This document shows, piece after piece, positions 1-28,400 of a stretch of DNA of 64,000 nt. Source of the stretch: Saccharina japonica (lineage: Eukaryota; Sar; Phaeophyceae; Laminariales; Laminariaceae). The notes beneath the pieces were generated by a model. The model had not been told where the DNA came from. It saw nothing but the letters and a program-made list of their open reading frames with translations, and searched no databases. A program made the translations under genes and the position numbers. The DNA is taken from contig MEHQ01003342.1 of the NCBI GenBank assembly GCA_008828725.1, positions 263,054 to 327,053 of the forward strand, written 5' to 3'. The first letter of the stretch is position 1, and every line of letters begins with the position of its first letter.

Positions 1-22
1 GGGGGGGGGGGGGGGGGGGGGT

Positions 23-68
<46 letters not shown>
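1..68. repeat. poly-G tract at window start
   Basis: G run broken by a single T at 22 (and T at 69). It is the head of a poly-G-headed repeat copy that follows from 69. Confidence 0.95.
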
Positions 69-69
<1 letters not shown>

Positions 70-255
70 GTACTCATGTCATGCATGGCCGTAGCTGTAT
101 GGCCATAGACCCTCGCATCCCTATAATGCCGGGACGGAGCACGTCAGGATTTCACCGACCAGGTGCAGACATTGCTTTCGCCAAGCTTTGCGAATCGCCG
201 TGAGGCGTTGCGCGAGTCTTATGAAGGGTGAGCTGCATCCGGGGCGGGGGTGTAG
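69..255 (+). mobile_element. poly-G-headed repeat family, partial copy
   Basis: Begins TGTACTCATGTCATGCATGG right after the G run and continues through the family landmarks CCCTCGCATCCCTA, GCCGGGACGGAGCACGT, TTTTCACC, and GGTGAGCTGCATCC. The 3' half is missing. Confidence 0.8.
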
Positions 256-354
256 GGGGCATAAAAACAGAGCCTCAGACCCGCAGACAGACAAGAGAGA
301 CAGACACACCCTCATACCCAGGCCTACGGTAGATCCACAGAAAAAAAGGCAGAT

Positions 355-423
355 AGACCTGCAACAGACAGATAGGCAGACAGACAGAGAAGACAGAGAA
401 GACAGAGAAGCAACACAGATAAC

Positions 424-476
<53 letters not shown>

Positions 477-515
477 GAAGACAGAGAAGCAACACAGACA
501 AGACAGACAGACAGA

Positions 516-560
<45 letters not shown>

Positions 561-584
561 GAAGACAGAGAAGCAACACAGACA

Positions 585-625
<41 letters not shown>

Positions 626-645
626 GCCAGCCAGACAGACAGACC
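355..645. repeat. GACA tetranucleotide array, interrupted
   Basis: Long CAGACAGA tract with repeated interruptions (AGAAGACAGAGAAGCAACACAGA, about every 90 bp), giving a three-unit higher-order pattern. On the minus strand it lies in the intron directly after LOG exon 7. Confidence 0.95.
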
Positions 646-656
646 CTGAAACCCAC

Positions 657-16919
<16,263 letters not shown>

Positions 16920-17149
16920 ATTATACCTCTCTCTCTCTCTCCCTCTCTCCCTCTTGCTCTTTCTTAACCAAGCTCCTGCCCTTCCTGGTGCTACTGCTGC
17001 TGCTGCTACTGCTGCTGTTGATGGAAGTGTGCTGCTACTGATGATGTGGGCTTCTGATTTCAGCTGATACGCCGAGTCGGTTCAAGAACAGCAAACACGC
17101 AAAGGGCAGGCGGGGCAAGGCAAAACACACACAAAACAGCCGAAAATAA

Positions 17150-17386
17150 AAAAGGGTACGAGTAAGCATCATAGCGTGAGTAGGCACAATTCGACGAGAG
17201 TCGACGAGGGAAGAAAGTGCTGAAATCTTCTCGCGATGAACATGCAAGGCATGTACCGTATTAGGGCAGGAGGGAGAAGAGCCTACTTTGTGACCACGGA
17301 TTTGAGTTACGACTAAATTAAAGGGGGAGAGAGAACAGAAGGGCGAAGAAAATAAATGGGATGGAGAAAAAAAAAAAAAAATCGTA
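17150..17386 (+). mobile_element. tRNA-derived SINE, 5'-truncated
   Basis: Starts in the body (CGTGAGTAGGCACAATTCGA), continues GACGAGGGAAGAAAGTGCTG, and ends ATGGGATGGAG plus a 14-bp A run. Confidence 0.85.
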
Positions 17387-18390
17387 TTACACAAATACCG
17401 AGTACCGTTAGAGTACCGTTGGAGAATACCGGTACCACCAACGTGTCCGGAAAAAGGTAACGATCGTTCGGACCGCTAGGTCGTTTAATTCGTGCGGCCG
17501 ATGTCATTTTTCCCCCCAAATTTTCCAATTTCTTCCGATTTCATTTTCCCCCCCTCTGAATCCCGAAGAAAACAAAAATCCTTGTTAATATATTTCGAAG
17601 TACAAGGTATAGTTTAAACTATAATAAAATTCAAGGAAGTTAGTTTGTAATTTCAGTTTCTAGAACTCCATATTTCAGCGGCTCAGGGCCACTCGCGTGA
17701 GTGGCGACATTATACCCTATATACTATATACCCTTATATACCGAGTAATATTGAATATCAACAATGTTTTTTTTATTTCTCGATACTCTCATCACCCGGA
17801 ACGGAATTAATTATGAATTACTTGCCACGTACCAAAAAAATACCAAAGGTATGATACACAGCCAGCAGCAGAAAAAAAAACAGCTCTGAGATCGAGGATT
17901 TCGCCTAAACCCGGTACGAGTGAAGAAGAGGGAACCGGAACCCACCCACCCACCCCCATCGTAGCTCGGATTGAGGAGGTCAACCAGTGGGCTTTCGAGA
18001 AGCCTTCGACGAGAACTATCGTAAGGGCCAGAGGGAAGGTGGGCAGGAGAGTGACGACATAGAGGGGAAACATAACGGGGGGGGGTGGGGGGGGATGGGG
18101 AGGGTAGTGACAGCGATACCATATCGATGTAAGCGGTAGCACTGGTCGTGGCAAAGGGATCCAAAAGAGGCAAGGGGATTGACGATGATCTCCAAAGGGG
18201 AAGACTATACGGGGTACGGGGGGGGGGGGGGGTGTCTTGACTTTCTTCGACCTTGTGGGAGCGAACGAGTTCCTACTACAACCCGTTAGCAAAGACCTTT
18301 ACATGGGCGGGCTGTTCACGTATGTTGCATTGCTTTGCTCGGTAGGGAGCAGAGCACCTCATGGTGGGATCAAGGTGCAGACGTAGACCC

Positions 18391-18420
18391 AACCAACCCC
18401 AAACCCTAACCCTAACCCCA
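18391..18420. repeat. telomere-like CCCTAA units
   Basis: AAACCCTAACCCTAACCCC in a context (GTGCAGACGTAGACCCAACC) that resembles 22590-22640 and 23010-23060. Confidence 0.7.
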
Positions 18421-19117
18421 AACATGACCTAAAACGATCTAGAAACGGGCGGGAAACGCGGCTGCGCCGTTTTTGCAACTAGCGAGAAAATAGCCAGAAC
18501 TTTCCGATCGCGGACCATACTTCGGAACTTCAGACCACATGCACAAAATTTTCAAGACAGAATCACCCCTTTAAGGTCCTTACTAACGGATTGTACAATC
18601 TACTCGAGCGAACGGGACGGAACAAGGCTGTTCGTGGTCGTTCGTTCCGTTCCAAATATATGTAAAAAAACGTATTTGGACGTTTGGACCCACATGCAGA
18701 ATCCTGGACCTCGCCAGCTGAATCAGTACGAACTACGAACGGTACCCTTTTACCCTTTTGCACCACATGCCACGACGCGCGTTGGTCCGCAGTTAGTGTT
18801 CTCGTCCATGTTCGATCGATCGTGTCCATCCTCATCAAATAAGAGAGTTTTTTTTTTAACTTTGAGCCCGTTCGCTCGGGCCGTTCGGTCCTCCCAAAGA
18901 AGAAACAGGGAGCCCGACCCTTTGACTCGCTCTTCCTCTTCCAAGATAACTGTCTTTATCGGGCTGCACTGAATATGCACGAGTGCGACTATTCGCTTTC
19001 CATCACCAATCAGCACCAATGAATCGCTGACTTTTTACTGGGTTTTTTTTTCTTGTTTTGAGGTGTACGATGATGCCGTTTCAGTTATTAAAAACAAATA
19101 AAAAACAGCAGCTACTG

Positions 19118-19215
19118 TGAGAGCGAGGATTTCGTCGAAAATCATCTTTGCTCGTAGCTGAGTGTGATACTTCGAATCGCGCGTACTTACGGATTTTATA
19201 TGTCCTCATGCAGGA
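19118..19215. repeat. GAGGATTTCGTCGAAA repeat
   Basis: Matches 38425-38530 in order: GATTTCGTCGAAA, CATATTTG.., TGTGTGATGCTTC, CGCGCGTA, CTCATGCAGGATA. Function unknown. Confidence 0.7.
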
Positions 19216-19417
19216 TATACATCCCGTATGAGAACACAATCTGAGGCTGTAGAATTATGTTTTCAGTTAATATGATGTGTACCTTGACCGTTTTTTGTAT
19301 TATATGATTTGACTACATGTTGAGGCTGAGGCATTCTTCCGCTCCAGTTTTTTTGGAGCTTGTGCTGTGACCACGGACACGCGATTTTTTACATGAGTTT
19401 AAAGTATGAACAGCAAC

Positions 19418-19424
19418 AACAACG

Positions 19425-19459
<35 letters not shown>

Positions 19460-19460
19460 C
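19418..19460. repeat. CAA trinucleotide repeat
   Basis: About 14 CAA units. The glutamine/asparagine runs in overlapping open frames are products of the repeat. Confidence 0.9.
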
Positions 19461-20512
19461 AATCAATCTGGCAAATAATGTTCCATTCGGTTCATTCCCA
19501 TTTTGGAGAAAAAAATGTCAGGAGACGGACCAGTCAGGGGGAAAAGCGCGCATCGGCCAAGGGTGTGGATCCGAGTGTTCCACACTAAAACCTAAAACCT
19601 ACCTGGTGGCAACAAAAAAGTGAAGGAAAAAAAAAAAAGCCGCCGGTCTTGGGGTGAAAAAGCCGTCTCCTGACGATCTGACACGTTTGCTTTGCATGGG
19701 GTTTTATTGTTTATTTAGACACACGCCCTTATTACCGTCTATTTAACCGCCTATTATGCTGAACCACATTAGCAATGGGGATAGCAATTAGTAGCTACCG
19801 GTACGAGTAAGTCGTCGAATGGAGATCGAGTGATTCTAACCACGCATGAAACTCGCATGACCAAAGCCGTTCGACGTAAATAAGTGTGTGGGAATGAGAT
19901 CTGCCTCCTCCGTCTTTCGGCCGGGAAAGGAAAGGAAAGAAAGACAGACTTGATATGAAGAGTGGGAGCGAGTAAGAGGAGCAAGAGCATGGAACATACT
20001 CCTGATGACAATGATAGGCCTGTTAAGCCTTGTCACGAAAATAATCACTTCTGAGGTCACGGACATAGATGGTATGATGTATAGATGATATCATAGCGTC
20101 GGATATCGTATCGAAAAATACGATATACAGCAGTAGTAGGGGTCCCCCAGTAAGGCGGTATCCCGATATAAGGCGGTCAAAATCGCTTGGCGCGACGGGG
20201 GAATGGCACTCATAACCTGGAATGGACAAGGCGGCTTCCCTCTATAAGGCGGTCATATTGCCGTCTGTGGCACACCACCGCCTTATTGGGGGACCCCTGC
20301 TGTATCGAAATATCAGGATTTCCATATATGGATATGTCGTATCGCACGTGTTTTACCCTCGATCCTCTGGTCGCCCCCGTGATTTTCATGCGGAAACGGA
20401 AAGAAGACTTTTCGATGTATTATACTGGCACTATTCATAGTATATATGTAACAAACATCAAAATCGTATTTATGTACATATATATTACCGAGTTTTTTCG
20501 TTCATCGGTACC

Positions 20513-21057
20513 AGGGCATTAATTAGGTGTTGCGCTTTTGCGCTGGCGCAGCATTTGGTCAAAATAACCGTTTTGCGCAACAGTCGCCGCGAGGCTGGTT
20601 GCGTGCAGCGCAACACGCATTTTTGGGCGCGCAACATTTTTCGCCGCAGGCGAAAAAAATTGTTGCGCGTTTATTTCTCGCCGGAGGCGAGGAAAAAAAT
20701 TGGGGGTCTTTTTTTCTTAATCATCAGTCGTAATTGAACATCTTTTAGCCCCCTCGTCCCCTATTCGCCATAGTCGAAAAAAAAAATTGACACCTTTTGC
20801 TATTCGCCGTAGGCTCTTATTATTTTTGAGGCACTTTTTTCTATTCGCCGTACGGGCCAAAAATAAAGTAAAAGGCTTTTTACTTAGTTTTGGGGCGTAT
20901 ATTTGCGCATAGATCGATTTTTTTTCGTCTCCGGGGGCCCCTGCGGGGGGTTTGCGCGCCTGCGGCGCGCAACACGCGCCATTTGCGCGCAACACACCTT
21001 GCGTCTCATGCTGCGCTGCGCGCGCGCAACAGACGCCGAACCACTTATTAATGCCCT
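20513..21057. mobile_element. TIR element AGGGCATTAAT, 545 bp
   Basis: Ends AGGGCATTAATTAG and TTATTAATGCCCT. The interior matches the inverse of 15098-15605 (GCGCAACA, CTATTCGCCGTA), so the element can sit in either orientation. Confidence 0.8.
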
Positions 21058-21482
21058 GATGGGTACGTATCGTATCGCATCGAACTCGATTCTCGTGCGA
21101 TATCCAACACTGATACTCGTAGATAAGCTATCCATGCCCACAAGCCACGACAGCTATATACCCTGTACGTATTATACATATTATACCATAGGCCGCGAGA
21201 GACCGAGCACCGCCCTTTACACCTATACCGGTATATGATACCTGCGCTGTGCGGTGTGTGGTGTGTGGTGTGAGAGGACCGCTGACGTGAAAAGAAGATG
21301 GCGGTCGTCGGCAGACAGAAATGATCAAATCACTATTTTGATGCGTGAAGGAAGTGTGAAGTGTGGTGGTTGGTGGAGGTTGGGGCTTTGTTTGATCTTT
21401 TTATCTTTTGTCAGAAAGCCGGAAACAAGACCTCACCAATAAAATTATGATCGTATCACACGTATTATACGTACGTAGTGAA

Positions 21483-21838
21483 GCCGGTCGCCCCGGAAAA
21501 CTCTTAATATATTATAGTGGTCAGCTTCAAAGGCTACTATTAATAGCATTGGTACCCAAGTTCGAATCCCACCGTGGTGAGAATTTTACTTTACTTGAAA
21601 AAATAAAAAGGAACCAATTGCTGAGAGCGCCTTCGTGGCGTGGGTAGGTGGAATCCGACGCAAGTCGACGAGGGAAGAAAGTGCTGAAATCTTCTCGCGA
21701 TAAAAATACAAGACACGTACCGTCGTGGGGAGGCGGGGGAGAAGAGCCTACTTAGTGACCCCGGATCTGAGTTACGACTAAAGAGGGAGAGAAAAAAGAA
21801 AGATAATACGTAAATGGGATGGACAAAAAAAAAAAAAA
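21483..21838 (+). mobile_element. tRNA-derived SINE, full length
   Basis: Begins GGTCGCCCCGGAAAACTC. It has B box AAGTTCGAATCCCACC, body AGTCGACGAGGGAAGAAAGT and tail ATGGGATGGAC plus A run. The A-box region is diverged. Confidence 0.8.
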
Positions 21839-22679
21839 AGTGAAAAGGTGAAAAAGTCTGAAGACCGTTCGAGAAACGTGCAGCGCCAATACACGTACAT
21901 ATCACAATACGAGAGACAGAAGGTCTTAGAAGCTGTTCAAGCGGAATTTCCCGGAAATTTTCATTGGCTACATAGGCGGAACATGGTCGGTAGAGGATAA
22001 TTTTTCTCGCTCCGTGCCAAAGCGGCGCAGTCGTGTGTCTGGTCATTTTCGGCGCAGCCGGTTTCTGTTCAGTTTTGACGTTTTGACCCGTTTTGGGCTG
22101 CAGGTTAGGGTTATTACAGTGGGCACGCCAATAAGAATTGGTCCCAAGTATTTCGGGGCAAACTACTTGGAATTAGTGTGGCATAAGTGAGGTGTCGTAC
22201 AGGCCGAAAACGCCTCCCTGAACTACTGTAGCATTCTCTCTTATCCACAGTGTGGGAAAAATATGGCGTTAGCAGAAGGCGGGTCCAGCCGATTTGGCCT
22301 TTTTTAAAGGCTGTAGCACTGCAGTCCCCTTGTCGGGACAAAACACTTGGAAATAGAGTCAGATGTTGGTGTATGCACAAGTCAGAGCAGGAGTAAAAGG
22401 GTAAAGTGCTGTACTACGTACAACATTCCCCTCGTCGTAGCGTGGCCCCTCCTTAGTCGGGATATACAACCCAGACCAAACTATCACACACTGCTGTGCA
22501 TAGAGTTAGGAAGAGTCGTCTTGACAGTTATCAGTGACCCAAGGATAGATCTTCCAGAGGTCGGGCTTTTGGTTGTTCACGATTCTGGGGCTAGGGTCAA
22601 GGCACGGGCGTAGGCCCAATCCAACCCCCTATCGATACCCCTATAACCTTGACGCCAACTTGCAGCCAAAACGGGCCGA

Positions 22680-22865
22680 AACTGGCCAGAAATAAAATAC
22701 ACATGCAAAAAAAAAGGGGTCGGACGATTCCAAAGTCCCAGAAGAAAAAAATACTCACTATGCAAAAAAATGGATCGTACGATTCCAAAGTCCCAGAAAA
22801 AAAAATAGTCGAGGAAAAAAAATGGATCGTACCTCGTACGATTCCACAGCAGTCCCAAAGTGCGG
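22680..22865. repeat. three tandem units with CGTACGATTCCAAAGTCCCAG
   Basis: GATTCCAAAGTCCCAGAA recurs at about 22726 and 22780 and in variant form at 22838, with AAAAAAATGGATCGTAC between. Period is about 55-70 bp. Confidence 0.8.
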
Positions 22866-24179
22866 ACCACTCCCAATATATACGAGTATGCGAGGAGTAT
22901 GTGCGAATGTTACCGTAGCCAATAAAAAAATCGAGGAATTTTCCGCGCTTCAACAGATTTGTCACAGAAATAACGAGGACTATTAACAAATCGTCCGGTA
23001 ACATCTTGGATCAATGTACGGGCGTAGAACCTCTAACCCTAACCCCTAACCCGACCACACTATTATTACGTATTAGTGACCAATAAAATTCCCAGAAATA
23101 TCCTGCCGAACGAAATGCTAATACTACAGGGAATAACAGCGATTGTCAGGCGAAGCATCACTGATATGATACGTACTGCTGTCATAAGGTTCCTCTAAAA
23201 ATGTTGTTCACGCGGATTTTTAGGGGGGTACGCTGTACAACATTGATGTTGTGAGGGTAAAGAAGCAAATCCTAATCCAGCAATCAAGCATACCCAGCGA
23301 CAGGGTCCGCGTATTCGTACGAATACAGAACATGTTTACGAAGCACCTCGTACAAGAACAATGCACAAGTATGTACAAGTTCAAGTTCCGTGGACACTGC
23401 TGGAGAAAGTCCCCGTCGTCTCTTTGATCCCTTGACGATCATGATGCATACATCGTACGCACGTGGGGTATATCCGTATACCGGTCACGTCTAACAGCAG
23501 TGCTGCTGCTATGCAGTAGATGGGGCAACGGGGACGCCCAGAGCACGCGCCACAGGGCCCGGCCGAGAGACCCACACTTGCGCCGTAGCGTACACGCGGG
23601 CCCCCTGCGTGACCCGCGGCCGAGAGCGCGAGAAAAGACCCACATCCGGAAGAGAAATCGTGGCTGATGAAGTGCAATAAAAGTCTATTTGGTACATACA
23701 CATCATAGACGAGACGACCAGCAGAGCTGGGCGGGTACAGGAGCTCCGGGGCAGGATCCCCGGCGCCATGTTTCCTCTCCAAGCACACCGCGGGCCAGCC
23801 TGCATCCTACCACAGCCTCGCGCTTTCGTGCCAAGCTGTTGCTGCTGCTGCAGAATTGGCTGTCAGGAACGTCTTACTCGTGCACATCGAACGGAAGGAG
23901 CTTCGGGTTCGGGGTTCGGGTTTGGCGGCGTCCCTACTCATATCGGTATGACCTCGTACTCTTACTTTTACCCAGTCGGTTGCGGAAAAATGTTTCTACA
24001 TCAAGTGCCCTCTTTGGATAAAGCTCTGACAACGGGAAGCAGCCCGAAACCAGCGATGGCGATGCGGATCACAATGGCACAACACCGATCAAGGGTGCGC
24101 AGGCATGGCAACTTGCTAACTCGGCTCTCACCGGGAGGACTTGAAATTCGAAGTGGCACTTGCTGGACTGACTGTTGTG

Positions 24180-24892
24180 GGGGGGCCACCTGTGTTGCAG
24201 TGCCCACGAAAAAACACGATTTTATCAAATCTCTTGACAAAGAGATACTGGAACCACGTCTACCCCAGTTGTTTTTCCTGGAGGACTTTTCGTAATTCTG
24301 CCCTAGCTCTGAACTTTCCCATTAATACAAAACTTGGCAAGGCAGGTATAAGCTCCTTGGTACACTCCCGTCAGTGTGCCAAAGCGGCAGCCGATTCCGT
24401 GACCTCCTTCGATGCGGACCTCGTCGTTGAAGTTTGAAAATGTGGTTCCAGCCGCTTGAATATGATGTTTCTCGTACTTTATTCAAGTACTTTTTTTCCT
24501 GCTGTAAAACGAGCACGAGGTACTTTTCGAAAAAAAAAAATCTGCTGTAGAACGAGCACGAGCTCGTTCTACGGCAGGGAAAAAAAAGACTTGGCTACAG
24601 TACTGGCATCCACAAATTCAAGCGCGTGGAACCACATTTTCAATTTTCAGCGACGAGGTCCGCATGGAAGGAGGGTGCGGAAACTGCTGTCGCTTTGGCA
24701 CACTCACGGGAGTGCACCAAGGAGCTCATATCTGCCTTGCCAAATATTGGATTAATGGGAAAGTTCGGAGCTAGAGCAGAACTACGGAATGTCCTTCAGG
24801 AAAATAAAACGGGGCAGGTGTGGTTCCAGGGTCTCTGTGTCAAGAGTTTTGTTTTGGTTTTGTGGGCACTGCAACACAGGTGGGGCCACCGA
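24180..24892. mobile_element. large inverted repeat with a protein-like arm
   Basis: The left arm 24180-24452 and right arm 24625-24892 are inverted copies, about 75% alike by eye, around a spacer with a nested GAACGAGCACGAGCTCGTTC palindrome. One frame stays open across the right arm (ALAHSRECTKELISALPN, FGARAELRNVLQEN) and is alignable, with stops, in the left arm. It may be a captured gene piece inside a foldback transposon. Confidence 0.6.
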
Positions 24893-25165
24893 ACTTTTGT
24901 CCCCTTGATATATTGTCCCCTGTCCCCTGTTGGAAAACAAAGAATGCCTTCTACGATTTGAAGAACCCGGTTTCGCAAAGTACGTAATCTGTCCGAGCAC
25001 CCATCTCAGCACTGCTGTACTGCTGCTGTATACGACGACTAGACGTACCATCTCCAAGAACACATTTAAGGCGTGGAAAGGATAAATCCTAAGTTCGGGT
25101 TGGGGAAAGACTAGGTCACCGGCTGTTGCAGGAGCTGGCCGGGGGCACTAGCGTGAGGGGAGAGG

Positions 25166-25425
25166 ATGGCTCGATCGAACAAATCTCCGACTACGCCAAA
25201 GAGCCTTGGCCAGGAGCAGCAGCAGCAGTCCGGCAGGATTGCAAGCACTACCTCGCGGGCGAGCGAGGGGGGGGGTGGCGTGGGCGACAGGGTGGCCAGA
25301 TCGTCCCGCCTTCTGTCGGTGAACCGACATAGCGGAGAGGGGGGAGGGGAAGGGAGGAGATGGAGACTGGCAGCCGCTTCGACTACGGTCGTACTGGTGT
25401 CGCTGATGGCTGTTGTTGGCATCCT
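25166..25425 (+). CDS. sulfotransferase-like gene, exon 1 (membrane anchor)
   Basis: 86 codons and 2 nt from ATG 25166 to a GTGAGT donor. A basic, Ser/Gln/Gly-rich cytosolic tail ends in RRWR just before a 16-20 residue hydrophobic helix. The junction codon CT+C (Leu) to exon 2 at 33431 keeps the frame. An intervening exon in the 8-kb intron cannot be excluded, and this is the least certain join in the model. Confidence 0.65.
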
Positions 25426-28400
25426 GTGAGTTCCTTTGCACGTGTACCTGTTCGCGGGTGCGGGATTGCGTTGTGGCCTTGTGACCTTGTGGCCTGCAAG
25501 CCGCGAGCGAATCGCGAGTTTTTTAGTGCACTGCTTGAGAGAGAGACCCCCCAGAGGGCCAGCGCTCCTCCGTGGTGGCCAGAGCGCGACAGCAAGCAGT
25601 ATAGTAGCAGCAGCCCGAGCCTATCACGGATCACAATTGTCGTGGTTTTTAAAGGGTCAATTTGGTCATTCCACTGACCGCCGTTTCCTTGGGCTCTGAA
25701 TCAACCTGCCCACACTGGTCGTCGGAGTAATTTATTTTCTCTCGCAGCCGAGGTCCTTATCTACGAGTACGTATGATATGATACGTAGATCTACCGGTGC
25801 TGCCTGCGTGTTAACATGTTCACACGTTCACACCAGCACACTCCCCCAAGCAACGATTGTGGAGGGCCTGGCCTTCAGCAGCAGTATCTGTGCGTGTGCC
25901 GCTTGATCTCCACAGCTTTTGCTTTTCTCCTGCACTCGTGTCAGCAGTTCGTCGAGCATACGTATGATAGCCTTCCCTCGGATCATCTCATTTGTTCTGG
26001 CGTCGTGTGGACAAGTGTTTTGTATTTGATTTTCTATCATACTCGTCGTACGTTTGTTTTGGCGAGATTTCGCTATATTTGTTTGCAGTTTGTTTGAACT
26101 TGTGACCAAAGATATTGAAACTTGTTTTTGACTGTATCATACGACGTATACGAGCATTATGCCTCAGACCTCAGACGAATCTGTTTTTCCGTGTTTTATA
26201 CCTGGTTTACACAGATGCTCCCAGCAGTATACCTGGTACTTGATACTCCGAGTATAATCGGAGTATCGAGCACATTTCGTACTCCGACTACTGAGAGTAA
26301 TAGTACTGGCGGCCTAAATACTGAGAGTACTGGGAGTATGAGCAGTACTGAAGGCCCAAATACTGCGAGTACTGGGAGTATGGTCAGTACAGAACCCGAG
26401 TACAAGTAGTATCCGCAGTATCGAACTCCGAAATACTTGGGAGTACTCGGAGTAGAGTACTGAACCTCGAAATACTGCGAGTACACATACTCGTAGTACT
26501 TGAAGTATTATTTGTGGAAAATATTAGAGTGTTTGCGATAGAAGTAAAAAAAAAAAAAAACTTTCCTTCCGCTCAAAAAAGTGAATTCCCTTCCCCTCAT
26601 GGTTTCGCTGTGTTTGCGATAGAAGTAAACAAAATCCTGCAGGCGACGCCTCCGAAAATAATAAGGGAAGTGGGGTGAGGCAATGCGGTAAACCAAAGAA
26701 ACAACGAAACGGAAACACAAAAAGTAGCGTCCGAGAGGAACGGCAGCCCAGCAACGGTGGCGGCGGCAGGGGTATGACCGCAGTGCCGCAGCTGCAATCC
26801 CACGACCGCAAGCAGCAGCACCGGTGGCTGCAGCTACGTGGCTGCAGCTACGTGGCGGCAGCCCCAGCAGCAGCGGCAGCAGCAGCAGCGGCAGCAGCAG
26901 TAGCAGCAACAGCAGCAGAGCAGCAGCAGAGCAGCAGAAGCAACAGCTTCCGTTTTTGCTTTTTCGATTTTGCCTCCAAGTATTCTTGTCGTCGTGTGCT
27001 GCTCCTCCTGCTGCTGCTGCCCACGACCTACGCGCGACACCGCGCCGGCACGCTCCGCTCCGAGCCCGCCCGGCGCCCGACATATATAGACCGTGGCGGC
27101 GCGCCGCCGCTGCTGCTAGTGCTGCTAGTGCTGCTACCGCAGTGTGGTGAAATTGAAATGATACACGGCGATCTGTCATCCTGTCGCGCTCTACAAGCAA
27201 GGCGGTACGAGTACGTCTCCATACGACTCGTACGAGTAACTCGTACGAGTAGTTCTTCTGAACAGCGCATCCTCCACGACACCAAGCCGGCGAGAGCGTA
27301 CCGTAGCGGGCCGCCAGCAGTCCGCCGGCGCCCCGTTAGCAAAACCCAGCACCGCTTGTCCGTATCATACTGTAGCACACCTCCCGAGCCTCTGTGCTCC
27401 CACCGGTTGTTGTTGTGTTGTGTAGAGCAAGCAGCAAGGTTGGGGCCTTTTGGAGACATCTCCCATAATTTGGGGCGTTCTGCGTCGGTAGAATGCTCGG
27501 TGCGTGTAGGCCAATCAAACTGAGAGACAAAAGTTACCGTAACTTTTGATCAAAACCATACTTCTCTAAAGTAAATTTTTGCCGTTTTTAAAAAAAATTA
27601 CCTCAAATCCTTCCTTCGGCAGAATTTTTAGAGAAGTAAAAGTAAAAAAAAAAAAAAACGCAAACACTCTATTCTATAAATATTTCTACTTCGAGGTACT
27701 GGGGGAGCATCTGTGAAATGTGAAATGTTAGTGTTGTAAACGCCAGTCACATGCTCCCAGAACCTGGGAGTAATGACGACCGAGTCTTCAAAATGATGCA
27801 CAGTAGTTCAGTGCACAGATTATCCTACCTATAATAGTATGCTTCATACTCCAAGTACACTCGGAAGTATCGAGTTCGTTTCGTACTCCGAGTACTAAGA
27901 GTATTAGAGACACGTTCTAAGGTAAAAGGTATAGATTGTGGTGCACCATTTTTTTTTCCGAGGTTTCTCACGTGAGGAGCTCTATACTCGTATATACTAA
28001 TATTAAGTATTTAGTACTAATACGAAATAACTCATTACTCGTAGTACATATATATGTCACCCAAAACCTGATTTGAAGAACTGAAACGCATCGATGGAGG
28101 GGTGGACAAACCTTGATAGTATCTGTACGGGGGGTTTGTGCTTGGCGCCTAAAGCCGACCCTCCGACCCGAACCCTAACCCGAACCCGAACCCTATGCCA
28201 GTGGTCAGTGCTGGGATACTGGGCTTGGTCAGACTCTAGGTTGACTCGGCCGGCGTGGATGCTGAGCTTGGAAAGACTCTAGGTTGACTCGGGATGCTGT
28301 GGCTGGGCTGGGAAAGTGTCCAAGTTGATTGAGCCGCGTAAAACATACCCTTAGCCAACCAGAGTGCCTAAATAGCTACCTTAGGAAGATCTACCATAAT

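Larger units (their letters stand above)
16920..25165. other. intergenic space between the LOG gene and the sulfotransferase-like gene
   Basis: The two genes diverge. No gene with consistent exons was found here. The notable items are listed separately: SINEs, the AGGGCATTAATTAG element, the inverted repeat at 24180-24892 and short tandem repeats. A stretch at 17955-18055 has an open frame (IEEVNQWAFEKPSTRTIV) that looks mildly protein-like but has no supporting neighbours. Confidence 0.5.

Noticed and set aside
17807-18292. 161-codon minus-strand frame rich in proline
   Set aside because: Built on C/G homopolymers, no domain, no splice context. A plus-strand stretch inside it is noted in the intergenic entry only.
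26508-27523. Open frames of 230 and 282 codons on opposite strands
   Set aside because: They overlap a GCA-rich transposon interior, contain poly-Leu/poly-Ala/poly-Gln runs and have no recognisable domain.
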